Of a DNA stretch of 64,000 nucleotides, positions 35,644 through 45,436 are shown one piece after another. The stretch lies in contig JABXIQ010000035.1 in the NCBI GenBank assembly GCA_013373015.1, positions 1 to 64,000 on the forward strand. Reading direction: 5' to 3'. The notes below the pieces were generated by a model. The model did no database searches. It saw nothing but the letters and a program-made list of their open reading frames with translations, and was not told the origin of the DNA. This DNA is from Kangiellaceae bacterium (GTDB lineage: Bacteria; Pseudomonadota; Gammaproteobacteria; Enterobacterales; Kangiellaceae). The number at the start of each line of letters is the position of its first letter. Within the stretch, counting starts at the first letter, position 1. Both the position numbers and the translations under genes were made by a program.

Positions 35644-38325
35644 TTATGGCTGAATGTTGAGAGATTGTTTTTGTTTTATATCATCTAAAACAGGCTTGGC
35701 CATATCACCAGTAATTAACATCGAATACAGCAGATCAGGTAACTGGCCGCGTAAAGTCAAATCAAGCTGAACTGGGAAACCATCGTATAGATCTGGATTG
35801 GAGCCTAGCAAGTCCAAAACTATCCTATAATTGCCTTCTTTGTCATAATTTATAGTGCCATTAAACTTTTTATAGTGAAAGTTTTCCAGCGCTTGATATG
35901 CAATGTTGGCTTCTTTGCCATCTTTGTTCTTGATTTTGAGGACTCCAGAACCACGGCTAGAAAATGTTCCATCGGTAATTTGCTGGTTTTTGTCGCCTAT
36001 AGTGATGGGTAAATTAAAATCAAAACGGCCATCAATTGATAAGGTCTCACTTTCTAACGCACTTAACAGGCTTTGCATATCGATATTATTGAGCCGCGCG
36101 ACAAAGGGCTGGATGGAGCCTTCATTGATGGTTAACTGGGGAACATCAATGGAGCCTTTAAGTAATTTTCCAGTAAATTGACGGATGATAAATGCTGTTA
36201 GACTATGTTGTAATTTGAAGCTGATATCGGTTATTGAAATACCCGCAGCCACCTCAATCGACTCGATTCTGTTAACGGTGTTGCCGTTAAAGCTACTGCT
36301 GGAATTAAGCAGATCTTTGACCTGCCAATTGTTAACTTTTAGCTCGTCATAGGATAAATCAATATTGCTACCCGAGAGTGAGCCATCGAATAATAGCTCA
36401 AGTGGATCACCAGTAATGGTATCGATGGTCAAGTCGCCCGTACTAATATTGAGGTTAGGGTAGTTCTTGAAAATTTTGAGCCAGCTTTTAACGGTACGCA
36501 ATGGCAGTTGAGTTTGATCAATCGACAATTGGTGCTTTTCTTGTTCAAGATCCAGCTTATAAGTAAATGGTACTTGGTTTTGCGATTGATTTAGTTTTCC
36601 TTTCGCCGAAAATATTTCACCTTGCTTAATCCAGTTGGCTTGTCCACTGATGTAGTTGATATCAAGTTGTTCAGATTGATAGGCGATATTATCAAAGCTG
36701 GTTTTGCCCTGTGTAATCATGTTATCAAGATTGATATTTATGTTACCTGTCACCTTTTTAACGATAAGCGGTTGTTGCTTAAAGTTAAGCTGATTTGCAG
36801 AGTAGTTGCCAGTGATAATTTTCGGGCTTGTGCTAGGTTTAATTTTACTGCTTATAGAAAAGTCTTTTAGATCAATGGTTTCTTTGTCTAAAACCAAGCG
36901 CGCACTAACAGGCTGATGTAAAGATAGATCAATTGATTGCTCTTTAATGGATAACTGATCTAAGTCATCAATCAACCAATGGCCTCTTGCTTGCCATTGA
37001 GTTGAAGGTAATATCAATAAATAGGTTTTATCTTTAATGCGTAAAGGATCGAGTGATAATTTCCAGTTACTGGTGGTGAACTTAGCTTCACCATCTGCTA
37101 CCAAAAAATCCCCCGATAGTTGATTATCTAACTTGGCAAACTTTCCAATCAAAGTGTCTTGTTGGTATTGCAGATCTTGGCCAATGAAGTTAAGAGTAAC
37201 CGAACTCTCAACTATTTGTTTCGGATCAGTCAAGTCGTGTTCTAGCCAAAGAGATAAAGCGGTTATATCGCTGCTAAACGAGAGTACCGGGTGAGCAAAA
37301 TCAGTAAGGATTTGTCCTTGTTCAAGCGTGAATTGCTTGGCTGACGTAGAATAAGCAAGCTGACTATCTTGTGTAATATTAATTTCAAGCAGAGCAACTT
37401 GTTCTGATGATAACGCTGGAATTGTTGCGTTAACACCCTCATTGGATAGAAAGTCTTTGATAGTATTTTGCAAATTTAACTCAGACAGAATAATGGGTAG
37501 TTTTATCCAGTTTTGTTGTTCACCCGTAAAATCGATAAGATTTCTTATTTCGCTTGAGTTTTGAGTTGCACTGCTCATTCCATTGACAAGTTGCTGGGTT
37601 AATAATCCCTGTAAGTTAAATGAAACAGTTTGTAAGCCGTTGATTGCCGAATAATTATTGACATCAAGAGTACCTTGGCTAGACCATTGCCATTGAAACT
37701 CGTCATTTTTATTGGGCGTCAGAGAAAGGGTTAGAGTATCTTGTTGCTGCTTGATGCTGGCGGTCAGTGATCTTAGTAAATTATTTTCAGATAATGCCTG
37801 AGCCTTTACAGCAAACTGGTAATTAAAAAAATCAACCTGACTTTCAATAGAGTAACTTTGCTCGTGATAATCAAGCTGCAATTCATACAAAGCAATATCT
37901 TGCACTAAAAAGCCTTTTAGCAACAATCGCTCAATATCTAATGATTCTAAAGGTAGCTGTGGTAGTGGAATTTTATTAGAGACTCTGGATGCTGCAGCAG
38001 GTCTATCACTAACTTTTTTGCTTATTTCTGCATAGTCAGCGCTGATACTGTTCAGTTTTTTGTCCCACAGTGAGTAATGCAGAGTGGCACCTGTAAGTGA
38101 AACATGAATAGGCTCGTTGGTTTGTATAATTAACTCAAGCTGCTTGATCGATGCTGAGGTCAAGTCTGGTCTTTCTAAAGATGCCTCTTGTAGCTGTATG
38201 TTATCTGGCAAAAATTTAGCAATTTGTTGCGGAACCCAATAGGGGGTCGAAAGGTATAGACCCATCAAGGTTACCAATAAAAAGAGCAATAATATGCTTG
38301 TCCATTTAAGTATTTTTTTTATCAC
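35644..38325 (-). CDS. ydbH: YdbH family AsmA-like intermembrane bridge protein
   Basis: An 893-residue protein with one N-terminal inner-membrane anchor (about 8-28) and a very long beta-strand-rich periplasmic domain ending with a YdbH/dicarboxylate-transport-type C-terminal region. It belongs with TamB and YhdP, the AsmA-like proteins that move phospholipids to the outer membrane. The start codon is GTG at 38325 (GTG-ATA-AAA), with no near in-frame ATG. First gene of ydbH-ynbE-ydbL; preceded by the purD terminator. Residue identity along the barrel-like groove is low, so the family call rests on architecture plus operon context. Confidence 0.88.
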   Translation of the reverse strand: MIKKILKWTSILLLFLLVTLMGLYLSTPYWVPQQIAKFLPDNIQLQEASLERPDLTSASIKQLELIIQTNEPIHVSLTGATLHYSLWDKKLNSISADYAEISKKVSDRPAAASRVSNKIPLPQLPLESLDIERLLLKGFLVQDIALYELQLDYHEQSYSIESQVDFFNYQFAVKAQALSENNLLRSLTASIKQQQDTLTLSLTPNKNDEFQWQWSSQGTLDVNNYSAINGLQTVSFNLQGLLTQQLVNGMSSATQNSSEIRNLIDFTGEQQNWIKLPIILSELNLQNTIKDFLSNEGVNATIPALSSEQVALLEINITQDSQLAYSTSAKQFTLEQGQILTDFAHPVLSFSSDITALSLWLEHDLTDPKQIVESSVTLNFIGQDLQYQQDTLIGKFAKLDNQLSGDFLVADGEAKFTTSNWKLSLDPLRIKDKTYLLILPSTQWQARGHWLIDDLDQLSIKEQSIDLSLHQPVSARLVLDKETIDLKDFSISSKIKPSTSPKIITGNYSANQLNFKQQPLIVKKVTGNININLDNMITQGKTSFDNIAYQSEQLDINYISGQANWIKQGEIFSAKGKLNQSQNQVPFTYKLDLEQEKHQLSIDQTQLPLRTVKSWLKIFKNYPNLNISTGDLTIDTITGDPLELLFDGSLSGSNIDLSYDELKVNNWQVKDLLNSSSSFNGNTVNRIESIEVAAGISITDISFKLQHSLTAFIIRQFTGKLLKGSIDVPQLTINEGSIQPFVARLNNIDMQSLLSALESETLSIDGRFDFNLPITIGDKNQQITDGTFSSRGSGVLKIKNKDGKEANIAYQALENFHYKKFNGTINYDKEGNYRIVLDLLGSNPDLYDGFPVQLDLTLRGQLPDLLYSMLITGDMAKPVLDDIKQKQSLNIQP

Positions 38326-38363
38326 GTGTGTACTGTTTCTTATATGGTCTTGATTTGCGTCAT

Positions 38364-38398
38364 TAAAAAAGCCCTACACTGTTTAGTGTAAGGCTTTC
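38364..38398 (-). terminator. Terminator of the purH-purD transcript
   Basis: A 13-bp stem with one mismatch, AAAGCCCTACACT (38368-38380) and AGTGTAAGGCTTT (38385-38397), with a GTTT loop. Read on the minus strand it is followed by TTTTTT (encoded at 38365-38370). It lies 70 bp past the purD stop and just before the ydbH start. Confidence 0.85.
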
Positions 38399-38468
38399 GA
38401 GTTTTTGTTCAAATTATTCTTTGTTTTTTGCTTGCTGTATCAATAAGTGCAGCAGTTTTGAGATGTTT

Positions 38469-39749
38469 CTAACTGTTTTCGCGAGCAATCGCTCTATGGC
38501 CAATATCAGTACGATAATAAACCTTATCCCAAGATACTTGTTTGACGGCCTGATATGCTTTGCTTTGTGCTTCTGTTACGGTATCACCCAAAGCCACAAC
38601 ACAGAGCACGCGACCGCCATTTGTTACAACTTGGCCGTCCTTTTCAGCAGTGCCTGCATGAAATACTTTACCTTCGGTAACATCATTAAGGCCATTGATT
38701 ACATCGCCTTTTGGATAGTTATCAGGATAACCACCTGCAGCCATTACAACGCCAACTGCTGCGCGAGCATCCCACTGCGCCGTTGTGCTATCAAGTTTAC
38801 CATCAAGGGCAGCTAAGCAGAGTTCGCTTAAATCGGACTGTAAACGGCTCATGATCGGCTGGGTTTCAGGATCACCAAAGCGGCAGTTGTATTCAAGCAC
38901 TTTAGGCACACCGTCTTTGTCGATCATCACACCTGCATATAAAAAGCCAGTGTAAGGATGACCTTCAGCAGCCATACCTTCAACGGTTGGAATGATCACT
39001 TGTTGCATAATACGATCATGCATTTCAGGGGTTACCACAGGAGCTGGTGAGTAAGCACCCATACCGCCAGTATTGGGACCTTTATCGCCATTATCGCGAG
39101 CTTTGTGATCTTGTGAAGTGGCTAAAGGTAAAATATTTTTGCCGTCGACCATGACGATGAAGCTGGCTTCTTCGCCTTGCAAGAACTCTTCGATAACCAC
39201 GCGATGACCTGCGTCGCCAAACTTGTTGCCTGCTAACATATCGTCAATCGCAGCGTCTGCTTGCTCGATGTTTTCAGCAATAATGACGCCTTTACCGGCA
39301 GCTAAACCATCGGCTTTAATCACGATAGGTGTGCCCATGTCGCGAACATAGGCTTTAGCTGGTTCAATTTCTGTAAAGTTTTGATAAGCTGCCGTCGGTA
39401 TATTATGACGAGCCAAAAAGTCTTTAGTGAAAGCTTTTGATCCTTCTAATTGTGCTGCACCTTTGCTTGGGCCAAAACACTTCAAACCTGCTTCGGTAAA
39501 AGCATCGACCACGCCAATAACTAAAGGTGCCTCAGGGCCAACAATGGTCAATGCAACATTGTTGTCTTGCGCAAAAGTGATTAAAGCTTCAATGTCTTCC
39601 GAACCAATGGCAACATTTTCAACTTTGTTTTCTAACCCTGTACCTGCATTGCCAGGCGCGACAAATACTTTTGAAACTTTGTCTGATTGGGCGGTTTTCC
39701 ATGCCAAAGCATGCTCGCGCCCACCACTACCGATAATTAGTACATTCAT
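38469..39749 (-). CDS. purD: Phosphoribosylamine-glycine ligase
   Basis: A 426-residue ATP-grasp enzyme of purine synthesis (GAR synthetase). MNVLIIGSGGREHALAWK, VVGPEAPL-like VGPEAPLVIGVVDAF, GPSKGAAQLEGSKAFTKDFL, VIKADGLAAGKGVIIA, ARDNGDKGPNTGGMGAYSPAP and VLEYNCRFGDPETQPIM are conserved. AGGAG precedes the ATG. It follows purH by 15 bp, the normal purHD operon, and ends at a strong terminator. Confidence 0.97.
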   Translation of the reverse strand: MNVLIIGSGGREHALAWKTAQSDKVSKVFVAPGNAGTGLENKVENVAIGSEDIEALITFAQDNNVALTIVGPEAPLVIGVVDAFTEAGLKCFGPSKGAAQLEGSKAFTKDFLARHNIPTAAYQNFTEIEPAKAYVRDMGTPIVIKADGLAAGKGVIIAENIEQADAAIDDMLAGNKFGDAGHRVVIEEFLQGEEASFIVMVDGKNILPLATSQDHKARDNGDKGPNTGGMGAYSPAPVVTPEMHDRIMQQVIIPTVEGMAAEGHPYTGFLYAGVMIDKDGVPKVLEYNCRFGDPETQPIMSRLQSDLSELCLAALDGKLDSTTAQWDARAAVGVVMAAGGYPDNYPKGDVINGLNDVTEGKVFHAGTAEKDGQVVTNGGRVLCVVALGDTVTEAQSKAYQAVKQVSWDKVYYRTDIGHRAIARENS

Positions 39750-39764
39750 TGAAAAAGCTCCTAA

Positions 39765-41330
39765 TTAATGTCTAAAGTGACGCATTCCGGTGAACACCAT
39801 AGCCATGTCGTGCTCATTGGCCGCTTCGATCACTTCATCGTCGCGAATAGAGCCGCCTGGCTGGATCACTGCGGTAATGCCCGCTTCAGCAGCAGCATCA
39901 ATACCGTCACGGAATGGGAAGAAAGCATCTGATGCCATTACAGAGCCTTTAACTTCCAGATTTTCATCTGCTGCTTTTATACCAGCAATTTTAGCAGAGT
40001 AAACACGGCTCATTTGACCTGCGCCAACGCCAATAGTTTGTCCATCACGCGCGTAAACAATGGCGTTTGATTTTACAAACTTAGCCACTTTCCAACAGAA
40101 CATGAGATCACGCATTTCTTGGGCGCTCGGTTGGCGCTTTGAGACAATGCGTAAATCATCTTCGAATACCATGCCTAAATCACGGTCTTGAACCAATAAG
40201 CCACCATTAACACGCTTAAAGTCGTAGGCTGCTTGCGGTTGCGACCATTGGCCACACTCTAATAAACGCACATTTTTCTTTTCAGCAACTGCGGCTTTAG
40301 CTTCTTCAGAAACGCTTGGCGCAATGATGACCTCGACAAATTGACGATCAACAATCGCTTGAGCAGTTTCGCCGTCTAACTCGCGGTTAAAAGCGATAAT
40401 GCCACCAAAAGCTGACGTTGGGTCGGTTGCAAATGCTAAGTCATAGGCTTGCTTGATGTTGTCGGCAATGGCAACGCCACAAGGATTGGCATGCTTTACG
40501 ATCACACAAGCTGGCTCATCAAAGCTCTTAACACACTCAAGTGCAGCATCAGTATCGGCAACATTGTTGAACGATAATTCTTTGCCTTGAATTTGTTTAG
40601 CGGTTGAAACACTTGCTTCTTGCGCTGAATGCTCAACATAGAAAGCAGCACCTTGATGTGGATTTTCACCATAACGCATATCTTGTGCTTTTTTGTATTG
40701 CACAGAATATGTTGGCGGGTAATCACTGTCATCATCGGCAGCTTGTACGCCAAGGTAGTTCGAAATTGCAGAATCGTAACGAGCAGTATGAGCAAAAGCT
40801 TTTGCTGCTAGGCGGAAACGTGTTGGTTTATCAACACCGCCATGCTCAGTAATTTGACGAGCTACTTCTGTGAAGTCTTCATTTTCAACAACAATAGTTA
40901 CATCTTGATGATTTTTTGCTGCAGAGCGAACCATTGCAGGGCCGCCAATATCAATATTTTCGATAGCATCTTCCAAAGTTGCATCGGCACGCGCGATAGT
41001 GCTTTCAAAAGGATATAAATTGACTACGACCAAGTCGATGCCAATGATGCCATGTTCAGCCATGATTTCATCATCCATGCCACGACGACCTAAAATTGCA
41101 CCGTGAACTTTTGGATGAAGGGTTTTTACACGCCCCGCCATCATTTCTGGGAATTGTGTATATTCAGCAACGTCTGTTACTGTAATGTCGTTAGCGCGTA
41201 ATAATTTTGCAGTACCACCAGTTGATAAGATTTCAACGCCTTTGGCAGTTAGAGATTGGGCAAATTCAACTACCCCGTTTTTATCTGAAACGCTGATTAA
41301 AGCGCGCTTCACTGGGCGATAGTTTGGCAT
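39765..41330 (-). CDS. purH: Bifunctional AICAR transformylase / IMP cyclohydrolase
   Basis: A 521-residue enzyme for the last two steps of IMP synthesis. The N-terminal MGS-like cyclohydrolase domain has [30 protein letters not shown] and [15 protein letters not shown]. The C-terminal transformylase carries [63 protein letters not shown] and [13 protein letters not shown] start at the ATG 41330, which has GAGGA 7 nt upstream; an in-frame TTG lies one codon earlier. It is downstream of the dusB-fis terminator. Confidence 0.97.
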   Translation of the reverse strand: MPNYRPVKRALISVSDKNGVVEFAQSLTAKGVEILSTGGTAKLLRANDITVTDVAEYTQFPEMMAGRVKTLHPKVHGAILGRRGMDDEIMAEHGIIGIDLVVVNLYPFESTIARADATLEDAIENIDIGGPAMVRSAAKNHQDVTIVVENEDFTEVARQITEHGGVDKPTRFRLAAKAFAHTARYDSAISNYLGVQAADDDSDYPPTYSVQYKKAQDMRYGENPHQGAAFYVEHSAQEASVSTAKQIQGKELSFNNVADTDAALECVKSFDEPACVIVKHANPCGVAIADNIKQAYDLAFATDPTSAFGGIIAFNRELDGETAQAIVDRQFVEVIIAPSVSEEAKAAVAEKKNVRLLECGQWSQPQAAYDFKRVNGGLLVQDRDLGMVFEDDLRIVSKRQPSAQEMRDLMFCWKVAKFVKSNAIVYARDGQTIGVGAGQMSRVYSAKIAGIKAADENLEVKGSVMASDAFFPFRDGIDAAAEAGITAVIQPGGSIRDDEVIEAANEHDMAMVFTGMRHFRH

Positions 41331-41380
41331 CAATAGTTCCTCGCTGTGCTATGGGAAAATTCCCAAACGATAATTAGAGC

Positions 41381-41412
41381 TTGAAAATAAAAGGGTTCTT
41401 AAAAGAACCCTG
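41381..41412 (-). terminator. Terminator of dusB-fis
   Basis: AGGGTTCTT (41392-41400) pairs with AAGAACCCT (41403-41411). Read on the minus strand the stem is followed by TTTATTTT. It lies 18 bp beyond the fis stop. Confidence 0.85.
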
Positions 41413-41429
41413 ATTGTAAAAAGTTATTG

Positions 41430-41747
41430 TTACAGTAAGTCGTAACGCTTTAACTTTTTACGCAATGTTCCACGGTTCAAACCTAGAACTTGCGCTGCTT
41501 TAGTTTGGTTATTGCGCGTATGTTCCATGATTGCGCGTAATAAAGGTTCTTCAACTTGGCTTAATACCAAGTCATACACTTCATTGAGTGGCTGACCGTG
41601 CATTTGCTTTAAGTAATGTTGCATAGAAATGGCAACGTGCTCGCGCAATGTAGGGTTTGAAGAAAAAGAAGCAGAATCTGCTTGTAAGTTGTCACTTGAA
41701 TGAGTGTTCATATTGCTAGAATGGTTGTTAGTGTCAAAAATAGTCAT
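41430..41747 (-). CDS. fis: DNA-binding protein Fis
   Basis: A 105-residue nucleoid protein. The C-terminal helix-turn-helix NQTKAAQVLGLNRGTLRKKLKRYDLL and the LREHVAISMQHYLKQMHG / LNEVYDLVLSQVEEPLLRAIMEHTRNNQ core are nearly identical to other Fis proteins. The N-terminal ~20 residues are Asn/Ser-rich and variable. It overlaps the dusB stop by four bases (ATGA), the usual translational coupling, and is expected to be growth-phase regulated through the dusB promoter. Confidence 0.97.
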   Translation of the reverse strand: MTIFDTNNHSSNMNTHSSDNLQADSASFSSNPTLREHVAISMQHYLKQMHGQPLNEVYDLVLSQVEEPLLRAIMEHTRNNQTKAAQVLGLNRGTLRKKLKRYDLL

Positions 41748-42748
41748 GCTGCTATAGCCTGTTTTTGTTCAAAATAATGGTTTAAAACTTCTAATTGTTG
41801 AGCACCTTCATCAATGGCGTTGAAAGTGGCTCTAAACTGTTTGTATTCTGCCAGTTGCGAAGCATCATCTTCATTTACTTGCGCTGGCAAATACCAATCT
41901 ACGTGCTTCCTGGCGATCCGTGGACCCATGACCTCACCGTAAAAATCATGCAAAGCCAAAACATGTCCCAAAAGCACTTGGTGAACTTGTTGCCAACTTG
42001 GCGGCGCCAAAAGTTCACCGGTTTGCAAATAATGCCAAACCTCATCAAAAATCCACGGGTTACCTTGCGCTCCACGGCCAATCATCAAACCATCGACTTT
42101 GGTGTAATCCAAAACACGCTTGGCTTTTTGTGGACTGGTAATGTCGCCATTGGCAACTACCGGAATCGATACCGCCTGCTTAATCGCTGCAATGGTATCG
42201 TATTCTGCATAACCCAGATATTTACAAGCTCGCGTTCGGCCATGTACCGCTAAGGCTTGAATGCCATTGCCTTGAGCAATTTTGGCAATCTCAACGCCAT
42301 TGCGATTATCAGGGTTCCAGCCCGTACGGATTTTTAACGTAACTGGTACATCAACCGCATTGACCACTGCACGTAAGATCTGATCAACCAATATAGGATC
42401 TTGCAGAAGTGCTGAACCAGCAGCTTTCTTGCACACCTTTTTGGCTGGACAGCCCATATTAATGTCAATGATTTGCGCACCGTTTTGCACATTATATTGC
42501 GCCGCTTCTGCCATCATCTGTGGTTCTGCGCCAGCAATTTGTACCGAACGAATACCAGGTTCTCCATGATGATTACTGCGTAGCAGGCTTTTGCGCGTGT
42601 TTCGTAATTGTGGATTGGAAGCCACCATTTCCGAAACTGTCATGCCCGCACCCAGCTCTTTGCAGAGCTTACGGAATGGCCTATCGGTCACCCCAGCCAT
42701 TGGTGCCAAAATCAAAGGTTTGTCGAGCTGATAAGGACCAATTTGCAT
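41744..42748 (-). CDS. dusB: tRNA-dihydrouridine synthase B
   Basis: A 334-residue FMN-dependent flavoprotein reducing uridine in the tRNA D-loop. LAPMAGVTDRPFRKLCKELGA, the catalytic-Cys loop INMGCPAKKVCKKAAGSALLQDP, TLKIRTGWNPDNRNG, VHGRTR and NGDITSP are family motifs. It is first in the dusB-fis operon and has a ~95-nt leader from the promoter at 42850-42878. Confidence 0.96.
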   Translation of the reverse strand: MQIGPYQLDKPLILAPMAGVTDRPFRKLCKELGAGMTVSEMVASNPQLRNTRKSLLRSNHHGEPGIRSVQIAGAEPQMMAEAAQYNVQNGAQIIDINMGCPAKKVCKKAAGSALLQDPILVDQILRAVVNAVDVPVTLKIRTGWNPDNRNGVEIAKIAQGNGIQALAVHGRTRACKYLGYAEYDTIAAIKQAVSIPVVANGDITSPQKAKRVLDYTKVDGLMIGRGAQGNPWIFDEVWHYLQTGELLAPPSWQQVHQVLLGHVLALHDFYGEVMGPRIARKHVDWYLPAQVNEDDASQLAEYKQFRATFNAIDEGAQQLEVLNHYFEQKQAIAA

Positions 42749-42849
42749 TATTACGCTTAACCATCATGCTTGTTCATTCGTTCAAATTTCTAATCTCTAC
42801 TTGAATATCGGTATGCAATATTCGTTGCAGGGCGAAATTTGAGGTCGCG

Positions 42850-42878
42850 ATCATACACGCTTTGCAACACGATTTGAA
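42850..42878 (-). promoter_or_regulatory. Predicted dusB-fis promoter
   Basis: On the minus strand, -35 TTCAAA (42873-42878) and -10 TATGAT (42850-42855) have a 17-bp spacer and are followed by CGCGACC, a G+C-rich discriminator. Such discriminators mark stringently controlled promoters, which fits fis regulation elsewhere. This is motif-based inference. Confidence 0.4.
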
Positions 42879-42998
42879 TGGAAATTGATTAAAAAATCAT
42901 CAATATTTTTCTTGACAAACCAGCCATCAATCACTTAACAGAGTAGCTAGCTAATCAAGGTGAGAAAAAGCAAATAGGATGAGCTATTAAGCGTTGGG

Positions 42999-43763
42999 CT
43001 AATTGACCAACTCTACCTGATAGCCGCTATAGGTTCTTTGATCACTATTAAAACTAAAAGCGATTTGTACCGACTGATTGGGCTGGATCAAGGCGTTGTG
43101 ATTGAGCTCTGGCAAATATTGTTCAGGTGTATAGATAGGCGTAGCGAACTGATTACCTTTAATATCGCTAAGAATGACTCGCATTTTAGGGAACGGTTGG
43201 GCGAAATTGGCGTTATTTTTCAACACCATAGTGACTTTTTTCTGACCGCCGCTGCTATCAGAAACATCAATCGCGCTGACTCGATATTGCTCAAGATCTT
43301 GCAACGGTGGAACCTGGCACTGCAATATTGAACAGGAAAATTGCAATACAGGTCGCCAGCTTGCATCTTGCGCCAAGGCGGATTTGTTAGGCCATAAATA
43401 CAAATACCAGAAAGCTAGAAAGCTTAATGCGATTACTGGAATGGCATAGGCTACCCATTTCAGGAGATTTGTCGTAGAGCTTTCGGCTTGTGCACTACCG
43501 TCGAGTTCATAGTGTTCAGACTTATCTTGATCGGTTAGCTCTGGGATCAACTTTTCAAATAATTTCTCTTCGGCTTTATCAACCGTATCTTCCATCTGCG
43601 CTTTTTGGGTTTCCTTTTCCAAAGATACTAACGAGTCGGTGGCTAAAAACAATGAGCGACAATTGCCACAACGCACATGACCCGAAGCAACTTCGAGGTG
43701 CTCTTTGCGCAGCTTAAACACTGATTTGCAGTGTGGGCAATTGGTTAAAAAGGTTTCACTCAT
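42999..43763 (-). CDS. MJ0042-type zinc-ribbon and DUF3426 membrane protein
   Basis: A 254-residue single-pass protein. The N-terminal zinc ribbon reads CPHCKSVFKL...VRCGNC; a charged linker follows; one TM segment lies at about 103-123 (WVAYAIPVIALSFLAFWYLYLW). The outer domain is DUF3426: CSILQCQVPPLQDLEQYRV, VTMVLKNNANFAQPFPKMRVILSDIKGN and a C-terminal beta region. Function unknown, perhaps envelope assembly. It is commonly encoded next to prmA, which precedes it by 39 bp. Confidence 0.9.
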   Translation of the reverse strand: MSETFLTNCPHCKSVFKLRKEHLEVASGHVRCGNCRSLFLATDSLVSLEKETQKAQMEDTVDKAEEKLFEKLIPELTDQDKSEHYELDGSAQAESSTTNLLKWVAYAIPVIALSFLAFWYLYLWPNKSALAQDASWRPVLQFSCSILQCQVPPLQDLEQYRVSAIDVSDSSGGQKKVTMVLKNNANFAQPFPKMRVILSDIKGNQFATPIYTPEQYLPELNHNALIQPNQSVQIAFSFNSDQRTYSGYQVELVN

Positions 43764-43802
43764 GGATAGTTTTTCGCGTCTTATGGTTTAATTTTTCAAG
43801 TG

Positions 43803-44708
43803 TTAGTTTTTTTGCCCAGAAAGCCGCGCCCAATCTTCTTGGTGCTGAGCTGGATCCATTCTAAACCATTGTTGGTAAATGGATAATAACTCTGGAGCCT
43901 GACTTCCAAGCAAGCCCGATAATACCAGATTGCCGCCAGATTTCACCGAATTTGCAATAGATTCTGCCAACTGGCGCAAAGGTTCAGCCAAAATATTGGC
44001 GAGCAGGATATCTGCTTGCGGTAATTCCACTTGTTCAGGCAAGCCAAGCACCAATCGATCACTACTGATGCCATTGCGCTCAAGGTTTTGCTTGGTGGCT
44101 TCGATAGCTTGTGGATCAATATCTACTGCATAGACCTTTTCAGCGCCCAACAATAAAGCAGCAATTGCTAGAATACCCGAACCACACCCATAATCGATGA
44201 CCGTCTTGCCAGCCAAATCAGCCCCATCGAGCCATTGTAAACATAAAGCAGTTGTTGGGTGAGTGCCTGTGCCGAAAGCTAACCCTGGATCAAGTTTGAT
44301 ATTTACCGCACCTGGATCAGGCGCATCGCTCCAACTTGGCACGATCCACACCCGCTGACCAAATTGCATCGGCTTGAAATTCTCCATCCAAGCGCGCTCC
44401 CAATCTTGGTCACGAATAATTTCCCACTGATAGATGTGCTCATTACTAAGCGGGTTAAGGGATATATATTGCGAAAAATTACTATTTTCGATGACTTTAT
44501 CTATCAAAGCCGTATCCGCATCAGCGTTGAATAGCGCCAATACGATCAAATGATCCCACAAAGGCGTTTCACCTGGCTTTGGCTCCAAAATGGGCTTGTC
44601 TTCCGCATCAAGAAAAGTCACTGCTAGCGCACCTAACTCCATTAAGTAATCACTCAACGAGTCAGCATCAGGGTTTTGATAATCAAATTTTAACTGGATC
44701 CAAGCCAT
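43803..44708 (-). CDS. prmA: Ribosomal protein L11 methyltransferase
   Basis: A 301-residue SAM-dependent enzyme that trimethylates L11. N-terminal substrate domain starts AWIQLKFDYQNPDADSLSDYLMELGA. The catalytic part carries LDPGLAFGTGTHPTTALCLQWLD, VIDYGCGSGILAIAALLLGA, VDIDPQAIEATKQN, and the NILAEPLRQLA motif. I start at 44708 (MAWIQ), matching the family; an in-frame ATG at 44720 has no ribosome site either. It is usually followed upstream by accC, but here a ~1.4-kb accessory stretch intervenes. Confidence 0.96.
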   Translation of the reverse strand: MAWIQLKFDYQNPDADSLSDYLMELGALAVTFLDAEDKPILEPKPGETPLWDHLIVLALFNADADTALIDKVIENSNFSQYISLNPLSNEHIYQWEIIRDQDWERAWMENFKPMQFGQRVWIVPSWSDAPDPGAVNIKLDPGLAFGTGTHPTTALCLQWLDGADLAGKTVIDYGCGSGILAIAALLLGAEKVYAVDIDPQAIEATKQNLERNGISSDRLVLGLPEQVELPQADILLANILAEPLRQLAESIANSVKSGGNLVLSGLLGSQAPELLSIYQQWFRMDPAQHQEDWARLSGQKN

Positions 44709-44775
44709 AACTAGGGACATAACAAAAGAATGATGAGTCTATTATAAAGACTAATTGAGATAAGGGTAATAAAAG

Positions 44776-44942
44776 CTACGGTAACTTGTCCATAGAGTGT
44801 TTGAAGGCCGTGTATAACTGTACAGCTAAAGGCAACCTTTGCTCTCTGTATTTGGCGTAGAAATATTTGTCTACATATGTTTTAGGTGATGACTCTAATA
44901 AAACGCAGTGCAACCGAATCTTCTGCGCGTACTTGTTAAGCC
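44776..44942 (-). pseudogene. Out-of-frame C-terminal remnant of the adjacent hypothetical gene
   Basis: Directly beyond the stop of the 143-residue frame, the next frame continues with about 55 protein-like residues (RLNKYAQKIRLHCVLLESSP..., ending AFKHSMDKLP). Removing one A from the A5 run at 44943-44947 (minus strand) joins them into about 196 residues. Either a real frameshift mutation or a homopolymer sequencing error. Confidence 0.35.
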
Positions 44943-45367
44943 TTTTTCCAAGACCAAAATGTAAAATGTCCTTCTCTTTCTTCGACCTTATAAAGTGAGT
45001 TGCATTTAGTACATTTACACATGTAATAATCAATCCATTTACCATCAATCTTTGCGATTTCTGAAATGTTAATACTACATGCTTTTTCTTCATTAATTGG
45101 GTTGAAAAATATGTACTCAGGATAAAGGGAGCAAAGACAACTTTTTCTTCTCTTTACTAGACGCAGCTTTTTTAACGCAAACTCTAAATGATAACTATTG
45201 GGGCAGAAACCACCTCCTAGATCTATATCTGCAGTTGCTTGCTCAATGATCTCCAGATCGTCTGAAATAGAATCCAGTAATTCTAAGTTATTAGATTTGG
45301 CTATTTCACAGCTGGCAGACCAAATCTGATCAGGGTTTCCAGACATAAATTTTCTAAGAATATTCAT
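44936..45367 (-). CDS. Hypothetical cysteine-containing protein, probably frameshifted
   Basis: A 143-residue soluble protein of no family I recognise. It starts MNILRKFMSGNPDQIWSASC with a modest purine-rich site upstream, contains RRKSCLCSLYPEYIF and a metal-like C-x-C-x2-C in YMCKCTKCNSLYKVEE. The frame stops abruptly after FTFWSWKKA, but a neighbouring frame continues sensibly (see the remnant at 44776-44942). It lies between prmA and a structured repeat, in a short accessory insert. Confidence 0.5.
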   Translation of the reverse strand: MNILRKFMSGNPDQIWSASCEIAKSNNLELLDSISDDLEIIEQATADIDLGGGFCPNSYHLEFALKKLRLVKRRKSCLCSLYPEYIFFNPINEEKACSINISEIAKIDGKWIDYYMCKCTKCNSLYKVEEREGHFTFWSWKKA

Positions 45368-45436
45368 ACATACTCTTGAGGTTTAACATATTATTATATG
45401 AATTCGATTTAACAGCATAATTTATAGAAAGAACTT

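Noticed and set aside
44776-45093. A 105-residue frame starting MKKKHVVLTF
   Set aside because: Its first half overlaps the better-supported 143-residue frame out of phase. I keep only the 3' part as a possible frameshifted remnant.
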